From Leptonema sp964619535 (lineage in GTDB: Bacteria > Spirochaetota > Leptospiria > Leptospirales > Leptonemataceae), in assembly GCA_964619535.1 (NCBI GenBank), contig CAZUEX010000008.1:1-64000 (forward strand): 64,000 nucleotides of DNA, given 5' to 3'. Below are positions 17,874 to 26,428 of the stretch, piece after piece (position 1 is the stretch's first letter; each line of letters opens with the position of its first letter). The position numbers and the translations under genes are program-made. Below the pieces are notes generated by a model. The model saw only the letters and a list, made by a program, of their open reading frames with translations. It ran no database searches and was not told the origin of the DNA.

Positions 17874-17900
17874 ATCGAGCCCCCGGCCGGTGGGCTCGAT
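17874..17900. terminator. Bidirectional terminator hairpin
   Basis: A 9-bp perfect stem (ATCGAGCCC / GGGCTCGAT) with a G+C-rich 9-base loop lies between the convergent BASS gene and the membrane-protein gene. There is no strong U-tract. Confidence 0.55.
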
Positions 17901-17926
17901 GCCCTCTGCTCAGAAGACCTGTATAC

Positions 17927-18631
17927 TCATTCTTTCGTTATCTTTATCGTTACTTTTAATGGAAGAAAGCAAAAGACGATCATCAGTAGAAACATCAACG
18001 CCACAGCCATGGCAAAGATTTCGTTCATCACCGAGCGATGCAGAAAGGCAGCCATACCACATGCCGCTGTCAGAATGGACGCCAGGGTCAGAACGACAGC
18101 AAAGCGGCGAAGGGTGATCCAGTAGGGGATGAGGCATAGAAACGAAAGGGCCAGGCCAGCCCATTTCTGCCATGTAAAGATACGAAGAAGGGCAAGCTCG
18201 GGCTGGATGTCTGTTCCCTGATACCCCTCACCTCGCAGCTTCGCCGTAATCGAAAGCAGCTGTATGTTCTCGAGAATGTCGCCAACGATTACAACGGCGC
18301 TGAGAAACATGGCAATATAGAGAATGCGAATGCCGCTCTGACGGTAGGCCGTGAATGAAAACCAGAAAAGAAATACAGAATACAGAACCATGTAAACGAA
18401 ATCGATTCTGTTGCCCACATCCATGGCCTCGATCGTGGCAGCGCCATCGGGCCCGCTGAAAAGTGCCTCCACCTCTTCTGGCGTTTGCACAAATTCAAAG
18501 GCGATAACAGGGGTAGAGAAGCCCGCAGGCATCGGACCGACCTTTGCAGGAAACACAAACATGAGCAGAAGGCTGGTCAGCACAACGGCAATGCCGACCC
18601 ATCCCACATTCTTAAAGGGGTTCGCGTTCAT
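17927..18631 (-). CDS. Six-helix membrane protein of unknown function
   Basis: I do not recognise a characterised family. The 234-residue protein has six clear hydrophobic segments (about 9-28, 76-97, 103-125, 150-172, 176-195 and 202-224). Between helix 1 and helix 2 there is a soluble, acidic extracytoplasmic loop of about 45 residues (TPEEVEALFSGPDGAATIEAMD). The start at ATG 18631 has a GGGAGG-type site in the preceding GGAGGCAAC. The TPR-protein gene ends 41 bases upstream on the same strand, so co-transcription with nadC and the TPR gene is possible. Confidence 0.75.
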   Translation of the reverse strand: MNANPFKNVGWVGIAVVLTSLLLMFVFPAKVGPMPAGFSTPVIAFEFVQTPEEVEALFSGPDGAATIEAMDVGNRIDFVYMVLYSVFLFWFSFTAYRQSGIRILYIAMFLSAVVIVGDILENIQLLSITAKLRGEGYQGTDIQPELALLRIFTWQKWAGLALSFLCLIPYWITLRRFAVVLTLASILTAACGMAAFLHRSVMNEIFAMAVALMFLLMIVFCFLPLKVTIKITKE

Positions 18632-18672
18632 AGTTGCCTCCCGGCAGCCTTCTCTGCAGAGAGGCCGGTTTT

Positions 18673-19569
18673 TCAGGACGTTTTGTCCGTTTTATCGCTA
18701 TCTGCTATCTTACGCGCCTCAAGCAGAAAGGCAAGGGCCCTGTCCTTATCGCCCGAAAACAGGTGCAGCAGGCTGAGATCGACAAGGTCCTTCATGTCTT
18801 CTTTTACGATCCCTTTCTGTTGCTGCCTTTTGCGCTCTTCGATGCGCTCCCGCAGACGCTCGGTGCGCTGTTTCAGGCGATCCGATACATCGTCGAAAAA
18901 GGCAGTGGTCTCCTGGTCCCGTTCGCTGCGCGCCTGTTTTAGATGCTGTTCAAAAGACAGATACTTCTCGTTCGAAGAAGTCACCTGCTTTAGCTCTTCA
19001 AAAGACTCCCGGTAACGACCGAGCTTCATCAAAAGAGCGGCATGCAGGTTCAGCAGGGCAGAATCATCCGGGTTTTGCTTTAGATGAACCTCGCAGATCT
19101 TCAAGGCCTCTTCGTTGCGGTTCTGCTCTCCCAGAACGACGATGAGCCCCAGAGCGGCGATGCGGCTTGAGGGGTTGAGCGAAAGGGCCCTTTGAAAGGC
19201 CTGGCTGGCTTCGGCATACTGTTCCAGGCTTTCATGGATATAGCCAAGCAGCAACGCTGCACGAAAGAAGCCCGGATTCAACGCAAGGGCACGACGCAGA
19301 TGGTCGATGGCAGCGGCATGCTCCTTCTTTCGGAACAGCTCGCTTCCAAGGTTGAACAGGATCGTATCGTCTTCGTGAAGGGCCAGGGCTCTGCGGTAAC
19401 AGGCGATGGCTCCTGTATGATCCCCTTTTCGGGATAGAAGGGTGCCGAGATTGATCCAGGCCGGGCGATTCCGGGCATCGCTTTTCAGTACGTCCCTGTA
19501 GAGGGCCATTGCCTCATCATCACGGCCTGCCTTCTGCGCGGAAAGAGCCTGCCGAAAACGCTCGGACAT
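18673..19569 (-). CDS. TPR-repeat protein
   Basis: A 298-residue protein built mainly of tetratricopeptide repeats (about residues 1-200, five to six copies of the W-x2-LG-x2-Y/A-x8-A-x3-F/Y-x2-A-x4-P type, for example AWINLGTLLSRKGDHTGAIACYRRAL). A charged coiled-coil stretch (about 205-255, SERDQETTAFFDDVSDRLKQ...) and a short helical tail follow. It has no signal peptide, so it is probably cytosolic and acts as a scaffold. Its ATG overlaps the nadC stop by one base, so the two are translationally coupled; a functional link is not obvious. Confidence 0.88.
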   Translation of the reverse strand: MSERFRQALSAQKAGRDDEAMALYRDVLKSDARNRPAWINLGTLLSRKGDHTGAIACYRRALALHEDDTILFNLGSELFRKKEHAAAIDHLRRALALNPGFFRAALLLGYIHESLEQYAEASQAFQRALSLNPSSRIAALGLIVVLGEQNRNEEALKICEVHLKQNPDDSALLNLHAALLMKLGRYRESFEELKQVTSSNEKYLSFEQHLKQARSERDQETTAFFDDVSDRLKQRTERLRERIEERKRQQQKGIVKEDMKDLVDLSLLHLFSGDKDRALAFLLEARKIADSDKTDKTS

Positions 19570-20462
19570 CAGCGTCGTATCTCCAGACTGAGATCGAGGA
19601 ACCGCGTCGTATGCGTTAGATAGCCCATACTGATGCCAATGCCCTGTAAACCGGCCAGCTCACCAAAACGCTCGGGCTTCCATCCCCCCGAAAGCTCAAT
19701 CAACGGACGATCTGCAACCGGAACCTGCTGCACACGCTCCAGGGCACGGCGCACCTGTTCTACATCCATGTTATCAAGGAGCAGAACCTTCGGCCGACAG
19801 GAAAGGGCCTCTTCCAGCTGATCCAGCCTGTCGATCTCGATCTCCAGGGGAACAGAAGGATGCGCAGAGCGGATCCTTTCGGCGGCAAGCGTGATACTGC
19901 CTGCCGCTTCGATGTGGTTGTCCTTGATCATGGCCATGTCAGACAGATGAATGCGATGGTTGGTTCCTCCACCACAGTATACGGCATACTTCGCGGCCCG
20001 ACGATAGCCAGGCAGGGTTTTGCGTGTATCCAGGATGGCAATGCCCGGACCGGCCTTTTCGACTACAGCGGCCGTTGTAGAAGCGATGCCGCTTAAGTAT
20101 TGCAGAAAATTGAGAAGAGGCCTTTCAATGCGCAGTATGCCAGGCAACGAGCCCTCTATAGACAGAAGCGTATCGCCGGCCTGGAAGCGGTAGCCATCCC
20201 GCAGGCTCTGCACGATCATCAGATCGTAGCCCGTCATCTCATGAAAGATCTCAAAAAGGGCCCGGCTGATGGCCATGCCGCAGAAAACGCCGTTTTCGCG
20301 GGATACGATTGCAGCGAAGGCCGTTTCTTTTCTGTCGAAGATCGATTCAGAGGTAACATCGCCTTCAGGGGCATCCTCGGCAATGGCGAGTCGGATCAGC
20401 TGCTCCACATCTTCACGTCGCAGCTCTTTTACAGGGTGGGTATAATGCGGACGATCTTCCAT
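19569..20462 (-). CDS. nadC: Nicotinate-nucleotide pyrophosphorylase (carboxylating)
   Basis: Quinolinate phosphoribosyltransferase of de novo NAD synthesis, 297 residues, forming nicotinate mononucleotide, CO2 and PPi from quinolinate and PRPP. Motifs: DVTSESIFD near the N-terminus, RPLLNFLQYLSGIAT, LDTRKTLPGYRRAAKYAVYCGGGTNHR (substrate site), MIKDNHI and LLDNMD, then ELSGG. The length matches the family (about 280-300). nadA and nadB are not nearby. It is followed without a gap by the TPR gene. Confidence 0.96.
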   Translation of the reverse strand: MEDRPHYTHPVKELRREDVEQLIRLAIAEDAPEGDVTSESIFDRKETAFAAIVSRENGVFCGMAISRALFEIFHEMTGYDLMIVQSLRDGYRFQAGDTLLSIEGSLPGILRIERPLLNFLQYLSGIASTTAAVVEKAGPGIAILDTRKTLPGYRRAAKYAVYCGGGTNHRIHLSDMAMIKDNHIEAAGSITLAAERIRSAHPSVPLEIEIDRLDQLEEALSCRPKVLLLDNMDVEQVRRALERVQQVPVADRPLIELSGGWKPERFGELAGLQGIGISMGYLTHTTRFLDLSLEIRR

Positions 20463-20523
20463 AATCTAATTTGAATCAAAAACCAGGTCAAAATCCAATC
20501 GATCGTTGATCAGAAATCACCGA

Positions 20524-20922
20524 TCAGAACTGTTCCCCTTTCTTGCGAAAGCGTTCAGGCATCCGTTCCAGACGAACCTTCTTCAACGTCCGGGTTCCCT
20601 CCCGGGTCAATACCTCGATCTCCACCTGCGTGCCAGGCTTCAGGGACAGGATACGCTCTTTCAGGGTGTAGGGACCGATCACCGGGTAACCGTTTGCCGA
20701 AACGATCAGATCATAGGGACGCAGGCCCGCCTTTTCTGCCGGTGAATCAGGATATACCTCTGAGACCATGACGCCATCAAGGGTTTCCATGTAGAGGATC
20801 CCCAGGTAGGCCGGCCCCTGCTCTGTGGGAACCGGAGCAGGCTTTTTCTGTTCCGTAGAACAGGCCAGAAGGATGGCGACCAGGGCCGCAAGCCAGTAAT
20901 ACAGGTATCTATGCAGCCTCAT
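20524..20922 (-). CDS. PDZ-domain lipoprotein
   Basis: Small exported lipoprotein of 132 residues. The signal peptide ends in the lipobox AILLAC (Cys21). After a proline-rich linker a single PDZ domain covers residues about 35-115 (YLGILYMETLDGVMVSEVYPDSPAEKAGLRPYDLIVSANG). There is no protease domain, so it may tether or regulate an envelope protease or partner rather than cleave itself. It lies upstream of nadC on the same strand with a gap of about 60 bases. Confidence 0.85.
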   Translation of the reverse strand: MRLHRYLYYWLAALVAILLACSTEQKKPAPVPTEQGPAYLGILYMETLDGVMVSEVYPDSPAEKAGLRPYDLIVSANGYPVIGPYTLKERILSLKPGTQVEIEVLTREGTRTLKKVRLERMPERFRKKGEQF

Positions 20923-20968
20923 ACGTTACCGCGACCATCGGTCCATCTACGAATTTCTGGCCAGGCTC

Positions 20969-21241
20969 TTACCGTCGACTGTATTTCTTTGACTTTTTAG
21001 CGGATTTCTTTGCGGTCTTTTTCGTCGAAGTTTTTGATTTTTTCGCACTCTTCTTTTTTGACGTTTTTTTCTTACCGCTGGATTTGCCGCTCTGATCCCA
21101 CATCTTTCGATAAGCCTGATCGGAAATCTGTTTCGGCTTCAGTCCATACGCAGCAGCAAGCTCCACCGGCGATTTTCCGGCGCGATACTTGCGTTCGATC
21201 TCGCGTTTCGCATTTTCAGGAAGATCTGACCATCTTTGCAT
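20969..21241 (-). CDS. Small HTH-like protein with lysine-rich histone H1-like tail
   Basis: A 90-residue very basic protein. The start at ATG 21241 (MQRWSDLPENAK) is chosen because TGAGG lies about 6 bases upstream; an ATG at 21253 and a TTG at 21256 are alternatives. Residues 1-50 look like a small helix-turn-helix (REIERKYRAGKSPVELAAAYGLKPKQISDQAY), of the type used to recognise DNA. Residues about 52-90 are almost only K, S, T and A in KKS/AKK repeats, like the C-terminal tail of histone H1 and of bacterial H1 homologues. A nucleoid-associated role is likely (inference). A similar KKS-repeat linker occurs in PolA of this window. Confidence 0.7.
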   Translation of the reverse strand: MQRWSDLPENAKREIERKYRAGKSPVELAAAYGLKPKQISDQAYRKMWDQSGKSSGKKKTSKKKSAKKSKTSTKKTAKKSAKKSKKYSRR

Positions 21242-21461
21242 CGTCCGCCTCATCAAAAGGATTTTTCGTAGCTCTTCCAGACCGGACGGTAACGCGGCAG
21301 CTCCGCATCTTTCGCGACCCGACCCTCCGTACTTTTAGCAGCCCCCCAGGAAAAATCAAACTTTTTTTTCGTAATCATTCTATTCGCGAAGCAAAAAAAC
21401 GGTTGGAAGGGATACCTTCTCCTCTTCCCTTACCCTCAAAAAACGTGTGTGGAGCGAAAAC

Positions 21462-23024
21462 GTGACTGAACCCCGGAAAAAGGAATCCTGGAGATCCATG
21501 CTTGGAGTGATCCTTGCCGTGATGGGAAGCGCCATCGGGCTCGGTAACTTCCTGCGATTTCCAGGTCTTGCTGCAAAGTACGAGGGCGGAGCCTTCATGA
21601 TCCCCTACTTTGTTGCCCTTTTTCTTCTGGGTATTCCGATCGCCTGGCTTGAATGGACAATGGGGCGAGCCGGCGGACAGAAAGGCTTTCACTCCACACC
21701 GGGCATCTTCCGCGCCATATGGCCGCATCGCTCAGCCCCCTATGTGGGATTCCTGGGCCTGATCGTCCCCGTTGGCATATACATGTACTATGTGGTCATC
21801 GAGGCCTGGTGCCTGTACTATGCCTATCAGTATGCCGTCGGCACGTTTCCCCTTCATGCCGACTCATCGGCCTACCAGGAGTTTTTCGCAAATTTCACAG
21901 GCCAGAGCGGCAATGGCGTTCTATTCGGCTTTGAGCATTCCAATTTTATCGTCTTTCTTGTGCTCTGCTACGTCCTGAACATGATCATCATCTATCGCGG
22001 GCTGGCCGGAGGCATCGAGCTTGTCAGCATGATTGGCATCCCCGTCCTTTTCGTATCGGCCGTGGCCATCCTGATTCGCGTCTTGACGCTTGGCACACCG
22101 GATCCTGCACTGCCCGAGCAGAACGTGCTGAACGGACTGGGCTTCATGTGGAATCCACAAACAGAATCCAGATCCTTTCTTGAAAGCCTTTCCAACGGCG
22201 AGATGTGGCTGGCCGCGGCCGGGCAGATCTTCTTTACGCTGTCTGTGGGCTTTGGCGTCATCATCACCTACTCCAGCTATCTAAAGAAAGAAGACGATGT
22301 CGTTCTTTCGGCCACCACGTCCGTAGCAGGCAATACCTTCGCCGAAGTAGCCCTCGGTGGCATGATTACGATTCCCGCTGCCTTCATCCTGCTTGGCCCG
22401 GCAGCCACAGGTGGTGGCACGTTTGAGCTTGGCTTTATTACGCTGCCTCTCGTCTTTGAACAGATGCCCGTCGGTGAACTCTTTGGCTTCCTGTGGTTCG
22501 GACTTCTGTTTATTGCAGCCATTACATCTTCCATCTCGATGCTTCAACCTGCCATCGCCTTCTTCGAAGAGGGGATCGGCACAGGCAGGAAGGCCAGCGT
22601 TACATTGCTGACCTTTGTCACAGCCGTGGGCACGGTCGTCGTTGCCTATTTTTCGAAAAACCTGATCGGCCTTGATCAGATGGATTTCTGGGTTGGCACG
22701 GTTTTCATCTTTTTGTTGGCCACCATCCAGGTCATCCTTGGCGGCTGGGTATTTGGCGCCGACCGCCTGATTGAAGAGGCAAGAACGGGATCGGTACTCA
22801 GCCTGCCTCGCTGGATCTCGTTTATTATTCGCTTTGTATCACCGACCTACCTGCTCATCGTCTTTGCCGTCTGGCTGTACCAGAATATTGGTAGCTATAT
22901 CGACACCCTGAGCAAGGATCTCAGTGCTCGCATGACCTTCCTTTTCATTCTTTTCCTGTCTGGATTCTTTATTACCATGATTGCACAGGCCGTCCGTCGC
23001 TGGAAGGCCGAGGAGGAACGATGA
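21462..23024 (+). CDS. Neurotransmitter:sodium symporter (NSS) family amino-acid transporter
   Basis: Sodium-coupled amino-acid importer of the LeuT fold, 520 residues and twelve predicted helices. The opening motif GVILAVMGSAIGLGNFLRFPGLAAKYEGGAFMIPYF covers helix 1 with its sodium-binding unwound region. The GTG at 21462 is preferred as start (GGAG 7 bases upstream) over the GTG at 21447. The next gene, a 52-residue single-helix protein overlapping by four bases (ATGA), resembles the MetS subunit of methionine/alanine NSS carriers of the MetPS type, so small aliphatic amino acids or methionine are the likely substrates (inference). Confidence 0.92.
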   Translation: MTEPRKKESWRSMLGVILAVMGSAIGLGNFLRFPGLAAKYEGGAFMIPYFVALFLLGIPIAWLEWTMGRAGGQKGFHSTPGIFRAIWPHRSAPYVGFLGLIVPVGIYMYYVVIEAWCLYYAYQYAVGTFPLHADSSAYQEFFANFTGQSGNGVLFGFEHSNFIVFLVLCYVLNMIIIYRGLAGGIELVSMIGIPVLFVSAVAILIRVLTLGTPDPALPEQNVLNGLGFMWNPQTESRSFLESLSNGEMWLAAAGQIFFTLSVGFGVIITYSSYLKKEDDVVLSATTSVAGNTFAEVALGGMITIPAAFILLGPAATGGGTFELGFITLPLVFEQMPVGELFGFLWFGLLFIAAITSSISMLQPAIAFFEEGIGTGRKASVTLLTFVTAVGTVVVAYFSKNLIGLDQMDFWVGTVFIFLLATIQVILGGWVFGADRLIEEARTGSVLSLPRWISFIIRFVSPTYLLIVFAVWLYQNIGSYIDTLSKDLSARMTFLFILFLSGFFITMIAQAVRRWKAEEER

Positions 23025-23179
23025 CTGCTGGCGGCTGGATTATCATGACGGCATCGCTTCTCTTTGTAAGCCTGTTCTTCGGGGGGATGCTTTATCTTGT
23101 GCTGCGACGACAGCCCGATGCCCGGCATCTGCACTCCACCTTCGATGAAACCCCGGATATGGAAGAAGAAAAGGACTGA
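23021..23179 (+). CDS. MetS-like small subunit of NSS transporter
   Basis: A 52-residue protein, too short for most gene finders. The ATG at 23021 overlaps the transporter stop (ATGA) and AGGAGG lies 5-6 bases upstream. The sequence starts MTAGGWIIMTASLLFVSLFF, one membrane helix, followed by a basic turn (LVLRRQ) and an acidic tail (DETPDMEEEKD). Length, single helix and position directly after an NSS transporter match the MetS family, whose Corynebacterium member is required for MetP-dependent methionine uptake. Confidence 0.8.
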   Translation: MTAGGWIIMTASLLFVSLFFGGMLYLVLRRQPDARHLHSTFDETPDMEEEKD

Positions 23180-23221
23180 GTTTCGACTTGTGCTCTGTCC
23201 TGCTGGTAAAAAAAGGTCGCT

Positions 23222-24010
23222 GTGAGCATTGTTGAAGCTGAAGTCCTGAACGCCGACCTGGGCATCCATGTCGTCTATCTGAATAATCCCGAAACCCGTA
23301 ACTCCATGACCCTGGAGATGGGCTTGGCCTTTCATCGAACCATGCAGTCCCTGGCCTCTCTGGACCCGCTTCCCCGTGCCGTCATCCTCACCGGCCGCAA
23401 TAACGTCTTCTCAGGCGGCGGTGACCTGAAGCTTCTGAAGAGTTTTGCAGAAAAATCACAGGCCGAAAACCGTGAATTCATGCAGTCCTTTTACAGGCTG
23501 TTTCTGTCGGTGCGTGAGATGCCCTTCCCTGTCCTGGCCTGCGTGAACGGCCATGCCGTCGGAGCGGCCCTGGCCCTGGCGCTGGCCTGCGATCTGCGCT
23601 ACTTCCTGCCCGATGCAAAATATGCCTTTAATTTTGTGAAGATTGTAATTCATCCGGGCATGGGCTCCAGCTTTCTTGTGAAAGAGGTGGCCGGTATGGC
23701 CCAGGCACAGGAGCTTCTTTTTACAGGGCGTTACATCAATGGCGAAGAGGCCCTGCGACGCGGGCTGTGTAACGGCATCTTTCCGGCCGACGAGATCTTC
23801 GATCGCACCGTTGATGTGGCCACGGAGATTGCATCGGCTGCACCGCTGGCCGTACGCCTGCTGAAACAGTCGCTGTATACGCCGGGCGATCTTGATCAGG
23901 CACTGGAAAAAGAGGCAGAGGCGCAGGCCCGGAATTATGCAAGCGCCGATTTTCGAGAGGCCATCGCCGCCATCGAAGATAAGCGCAGTCCCCGGTACGT
24001 TGACCGATAA
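23222..24010 (+). CDS. Enoyl-CoA hydratase/isomerase (crotonase) family protein lacking both usual catalytic glutamates
   Basis: Crotonase-fold protein of 262 residues. CoA-binding and oxyanion landmarks are present (NNVFSGGGDLKLLK, VNGHAVGAALALALACDLRY, IHPGMGSS). Aligned by eye with rat mitochondrial enoyl-CoA hydratase, the two acid/base glutamates (GGCE and PE motifs) are replaced by alanine (GAALA) and phenylalanine (AFNFV). It is therefore unlikely to be a standard hydratase; isomerase, thioesterase-like or other crotonase chemistry is possible. The start is GTG 23222 with AAGG upstream. A glycosyltransferase gene follows within 15 bases. Confidence 0.85.
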   Translation: MSIVEAEVLNADLGIHVVYLNNPETRNSMTLEMGLAFHRTMQSLASLDPLPRAVILTGRNNVFSGGGDLKLLKSFAEKSQAENREFMQSFYRLFLSVREMPFPVLACVNGHAVGAALALALACDLRYFLPDAKYAFNFVKIVIHPGMGSSFLVKEVAGMAQAQELLFTGRYINGEEALRRGLCNGIFPADEIFDRTVDVATEIASAAPLAVRLLKQSLYTPGDLDQALEKEAEAQARNYASADFREAIAAIEDKRSPRYVDR

Positions 24011-24023
24011 TCCTGAACCATCC

Positions 24024-24839
24024 ATGTTACCCGTATCTGTAGCCATCATCACCTTTAACGAAGAAAAGAACATCGAGGATTGCATACGCTCTGTAGAAGC
24101 GATTGCCGATGAAATCGTCGTGCTGGATTCTTTCAGCACCGACCGCACCGAAGAGATTGCCCGCAGCTTTCCGCGTGTTCGCTTCGAAAAACATGCCTTT
24201 GACGGCCATGTACAACAGAAGAACCGTGCACTGGACCTCTGCAAGAATTCCTGGGTTCTGTCGCTGGATGCCGATGAGCGGCTGAGCCCCGAACTGGCCC
24301 GGGAGATTGCCGGCCTCGATGAAAAAAAGATCGCAGACGAAGGCATAGCAGGCTTTCGCATGCCGAGGCTGACCTATCACATGGGCCGTGCCATCCGACA
24401 TGGAGGCTGGTATCCGCAGCGCCGTTACCGCCTGTTTCAAAAATCAGCGGCCCGCTGGGAAGGAGAGAATCCACATGACTACATCGTCATCAACGGTAAA
24501 GGCGCCAGCCTGAAAGGGGATCTTGTTCACTACAGCTTTACGGATCTGTCGCAGCAGATCGATACCATTAACAAGTTCTCGTCGATCGTGGCCTTTAACC
24601 GGCATGCGGCCGGTCGTCCCTTCCAGCTGTTGAAAACGCTTGTCAAGCCGCCGGTTAAATTTCTTGAAATCTATCTTTTTAAGGCAGGCTTCCTCGATGG
24701 CTTTCCAGGGTTCACCATCGCCGTTGCCTCTGCCTTCTCCACGTTTTTGAAGTTCGCCAAGATCTTTGAAATGGATCGCCGGTATATTGAAAGGCCCTCC
24801 AATCTGCGGGCCGACTACAGGCCCCAGAACAGGAAATAA
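24024..24839 (+). CDS. Family 2 glycosyltransferase, WaaE/KdtX-like
   Basis: GT-A glycosyltransferase of 271 residues acting at the cytoplasmic face of the membrane. Motifs: VSVAIITFNEEKNIEDCIRSV, EIVVLDSFSTDRTEEIA, QKNRALDLCKNSWVLSLDADERLS (DXD-like metal site) and GGWYPQRRYRLFQ. This combination is typical of WaaE/KdtX enzymes that add a beta-1,4-glucose to lipopolysaccharide core. The start ATG 24024 is the first consistent with the domain; no good ribosome site is seen. C-terminal hydrophobic segments could anchor it to the membrane. Confidence 0.9.
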   Translation: MLPVSVAIITFNEEKNIEDCIRSVEAIADEIVVLDSFSTDRTEEIARSFPRVRFEKHAFDGHVQQKNRALDLCKNSWVLSLDADERLSPELAREIAGLDEKKIADEGIAGFRMPRLTYHMGRAIRHGGWYPQRRYRLFQKSAARWEGENPHDYIVINGKGASLKGDLVHYSFTDLSQQIDTINKFSSIVAFNRHAAGRPFQLLKTLVKPPVKFLEIYLFKAGFLDGFPGFTIAVASAFSTFLKFAKIFEMDRRYIERPSNLRADYRPQNRK

Positions 24840-24867
24840 TCGTCGATAACAGCGAAGAGAAATTACG

Positions 24868-25875
24868 ATGAAACTGCTTTCAAAACTGTTCACACCCGGA
24901 GGCATGAGTCTTCTTGCCGTCGGTATCCTCGCTTTGGCACTGGCTGCCTATATTCCCGGTCGGCCAGCAGGCGACGGAACAAAACACGTTGAATTCGAGG
25001 TGGTACGCGGAACGGGCATGGCCCGCGTGACCAGGTCCCTGATCGAAGAAGGGCTGATCCGCAACGAGCTGTTTTTTCGCATCATGATGAAGGCAACCTT
25101 TCGCGACGGAGCCTTGAAGGCAGGGGTCTATGATCTTAACGACGGCATGAGTGCCTATGAGATCGGCTCCATCCTGACATCGGGCCGGGTACAGATGATC
25201 AAGGTGACGATTCCTGAGGGATGGACGAATAAACAGATCGCCGAACGTGCAGCAGCCCTGGGACTGTGTAACAGCCCGGAGGAGTTTCTGAAGCTTACAG
25301 AAGACCCGAACATCTTGAAGAAATACGGCATTCCGGCAAAGACCACGGAAGGGTATCTGTATCCTGAGACCTACTTTCTTGCCCGTGGAGTAAAGGCAGA
25401 CCGCCTTCATGAGGCCATGCTGGATCGTTTCTTTGACATGCTGCCGCAGGCAGATCCACCGGCCGATCTAACGCCTGAAGATCTTTTCAAGGCCGTCATC
25501 CTGGCATCGATCATTGAACGTGAGGCTGTCCACCGGGAAGAGCTACCGAAGATGGCCGGCGTATACCTGAACCGCATCAAGAAAGGCATGCGACTGGAGG
25601 CCGATCCGACCATTCAATATATCCTGGGCGATCCAAAAAAGAAGCTCTACCTGAAGGACCTGAAGATCAAGTCGCCCTATAACACCTATCGCAACAAAGG
25701 ACTTCCACCGGGCCCCATCTCAAACCCCGGCATTCAAGCCCTGCGTGCAGCCTTTCACCCCGAAAAGCATGATTACCTGTTCTTTGTTTTAAAGCCGGAC
25801 CAGACCCATGAGTTCACGCGCACATACAAAGAACATCTGCGTGCCAAACGCATCTTCCTGGATGGCAGGTATTGA
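24868..25875 (+). CDS. mltG: Endolytic murein transglycosylase MltG (YceG-like)
   Basis: Inner-membrane lytic transglycosylase that cuts nascent glycan strands and is thought to end their polymerisation. The 335-residue protein has one N-terminal membrane anchor (about 12-30), a LysM-like region (VRGTGMARVTRSLIEEGLI, VTIPEGWTNKQIAERAA) and the YceG catalytic core (about 210-320) with ILASIIEREAV (catalytic Glu in the ExxxIxE region), LEADPTIQYILG and SPYNTYRNKGLPPGPISNPG. It is preceded by the glycosyltransferase (28-base gap) and ends 25 bases before a convergent GNAT gene. Confidence 0.95.
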   Translation: MKLLSKLFTPGGMSLLAVGILALALAAYIPGRPAGDGTKHVEFEVVRGTGMARVTRSLIEEGLIRNELFFRIMMKATFRDGALKAGVYDLNDGMSAYEIGSILTSGRVQMIKVTIPEGWTNKQIAERAAALGLCNSPEEFLKLTEDPNILKKYGIPAKTTEGYLYPETYFLARGVKADRLHEAMLDRFFDMLPQADPPADLTPEDLFKAVILASIIEREAVHREELPKMAGVYLNRIKKGMRLEADPTIQYILGDPKKKLYLKDLKIKSPYNTYRNKGLPPGPISNPGIQALRAAFHPEKHDYLFFVLKPDQTHEFTRTYKEHLRAKRIFLDGRY

Positions 25876-25900
25876 GGGGGAAGAGGCGAGGAACGGGCAA

Positions 25901-26428
25901 TTACGACGAGAGCCCGCGTTTAAACGCTTTCAGATCAAAGAAGAGAAGCTCTGTCCTCGACTGGTGGCGTTGGACAGGATAGTATTCAAAGTCACAGCTC
26001 AGATAGAACGGTGTTGAGTCTGGCCTTGAATCAACGACAATAAACCGACAACCTGTTTTGTTCTCTGTAATAAACCATGTCTTAATCAAGTCCACAGCCA
26101 ATCGCCCGTACCCCTGCCGAAGATGGTCCTCATGTGTTGCAAATCGACCGATTAAAACGGCCGGGTAAATTCGGTATTGGCTGGAGTTTGAAATCGCCAT
26201 GTTAAGCTCCATGCAAGCTTCAATGGCAGTATTGCTCAGGGAGAAACCAACAAGGGGCTCTTCAATTGTATCCCGGCAGAGAAAATAGGTCTTCGTAATC
26301 AGCTCGTCTTCAGACTCTCTGGCCTGCTCAACAAAGAAGTGCCTCAATTTTGCATCGCACTTGAAAAGATCAAGGTTCACAGAGGACAGCGGCCGCAGAC
26401 GAAAATCCTCAAAAACAGGGAGATTCAC
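25901..26428 (-). CDS. GNAT acetyltransferase, probable toxin of a toxin-antitoxin pair
   Basis: A 175-residue GNAT-fold protein with the acetyl-CoA pyrophosphate loop IGRFATHEDHLRQGYGRLAVDLI (Q/RxxGxG/A type) and the C-terminal VVDSRPDSTPFYLSCDFEYY, the pattern of TacT/AtaT-like toxins that acetylate aminoacyl-tRNA. The start is GTG 26428, overlapping the TGA of a 50-residue upstream gene (GTGA), so the two are translationally coupled. Base composition is clearly more A+T-rich than the neighbouring mltG and L13 genes, which fits acquisition by transfer. An ordinary metabolic acetyltransferase remains possible. Confidence 0.8.
   Translation of the reverse strand: MNLPVFEDFRLRPLSSVNLDLFKCDAKLRHFFVEQARESEDELITKTYFLCRDTIEEPLVGFSLSNTAIEACMELNMAISNSSQYRIYPAVLIGRFATHEDHLRQGYGRLAVDLIKTWFITENKTGCRFIVVDSRPDSTPFYLSCDFEYYPVQRHQSRTELLFFDLKAFKRGLSS

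Noticed and set aside
20462..20523. GATCGTTGATC/GATCAG repeats as an operator
   Set aside because: Short, low-complexity and not symmetric beyond six bases.
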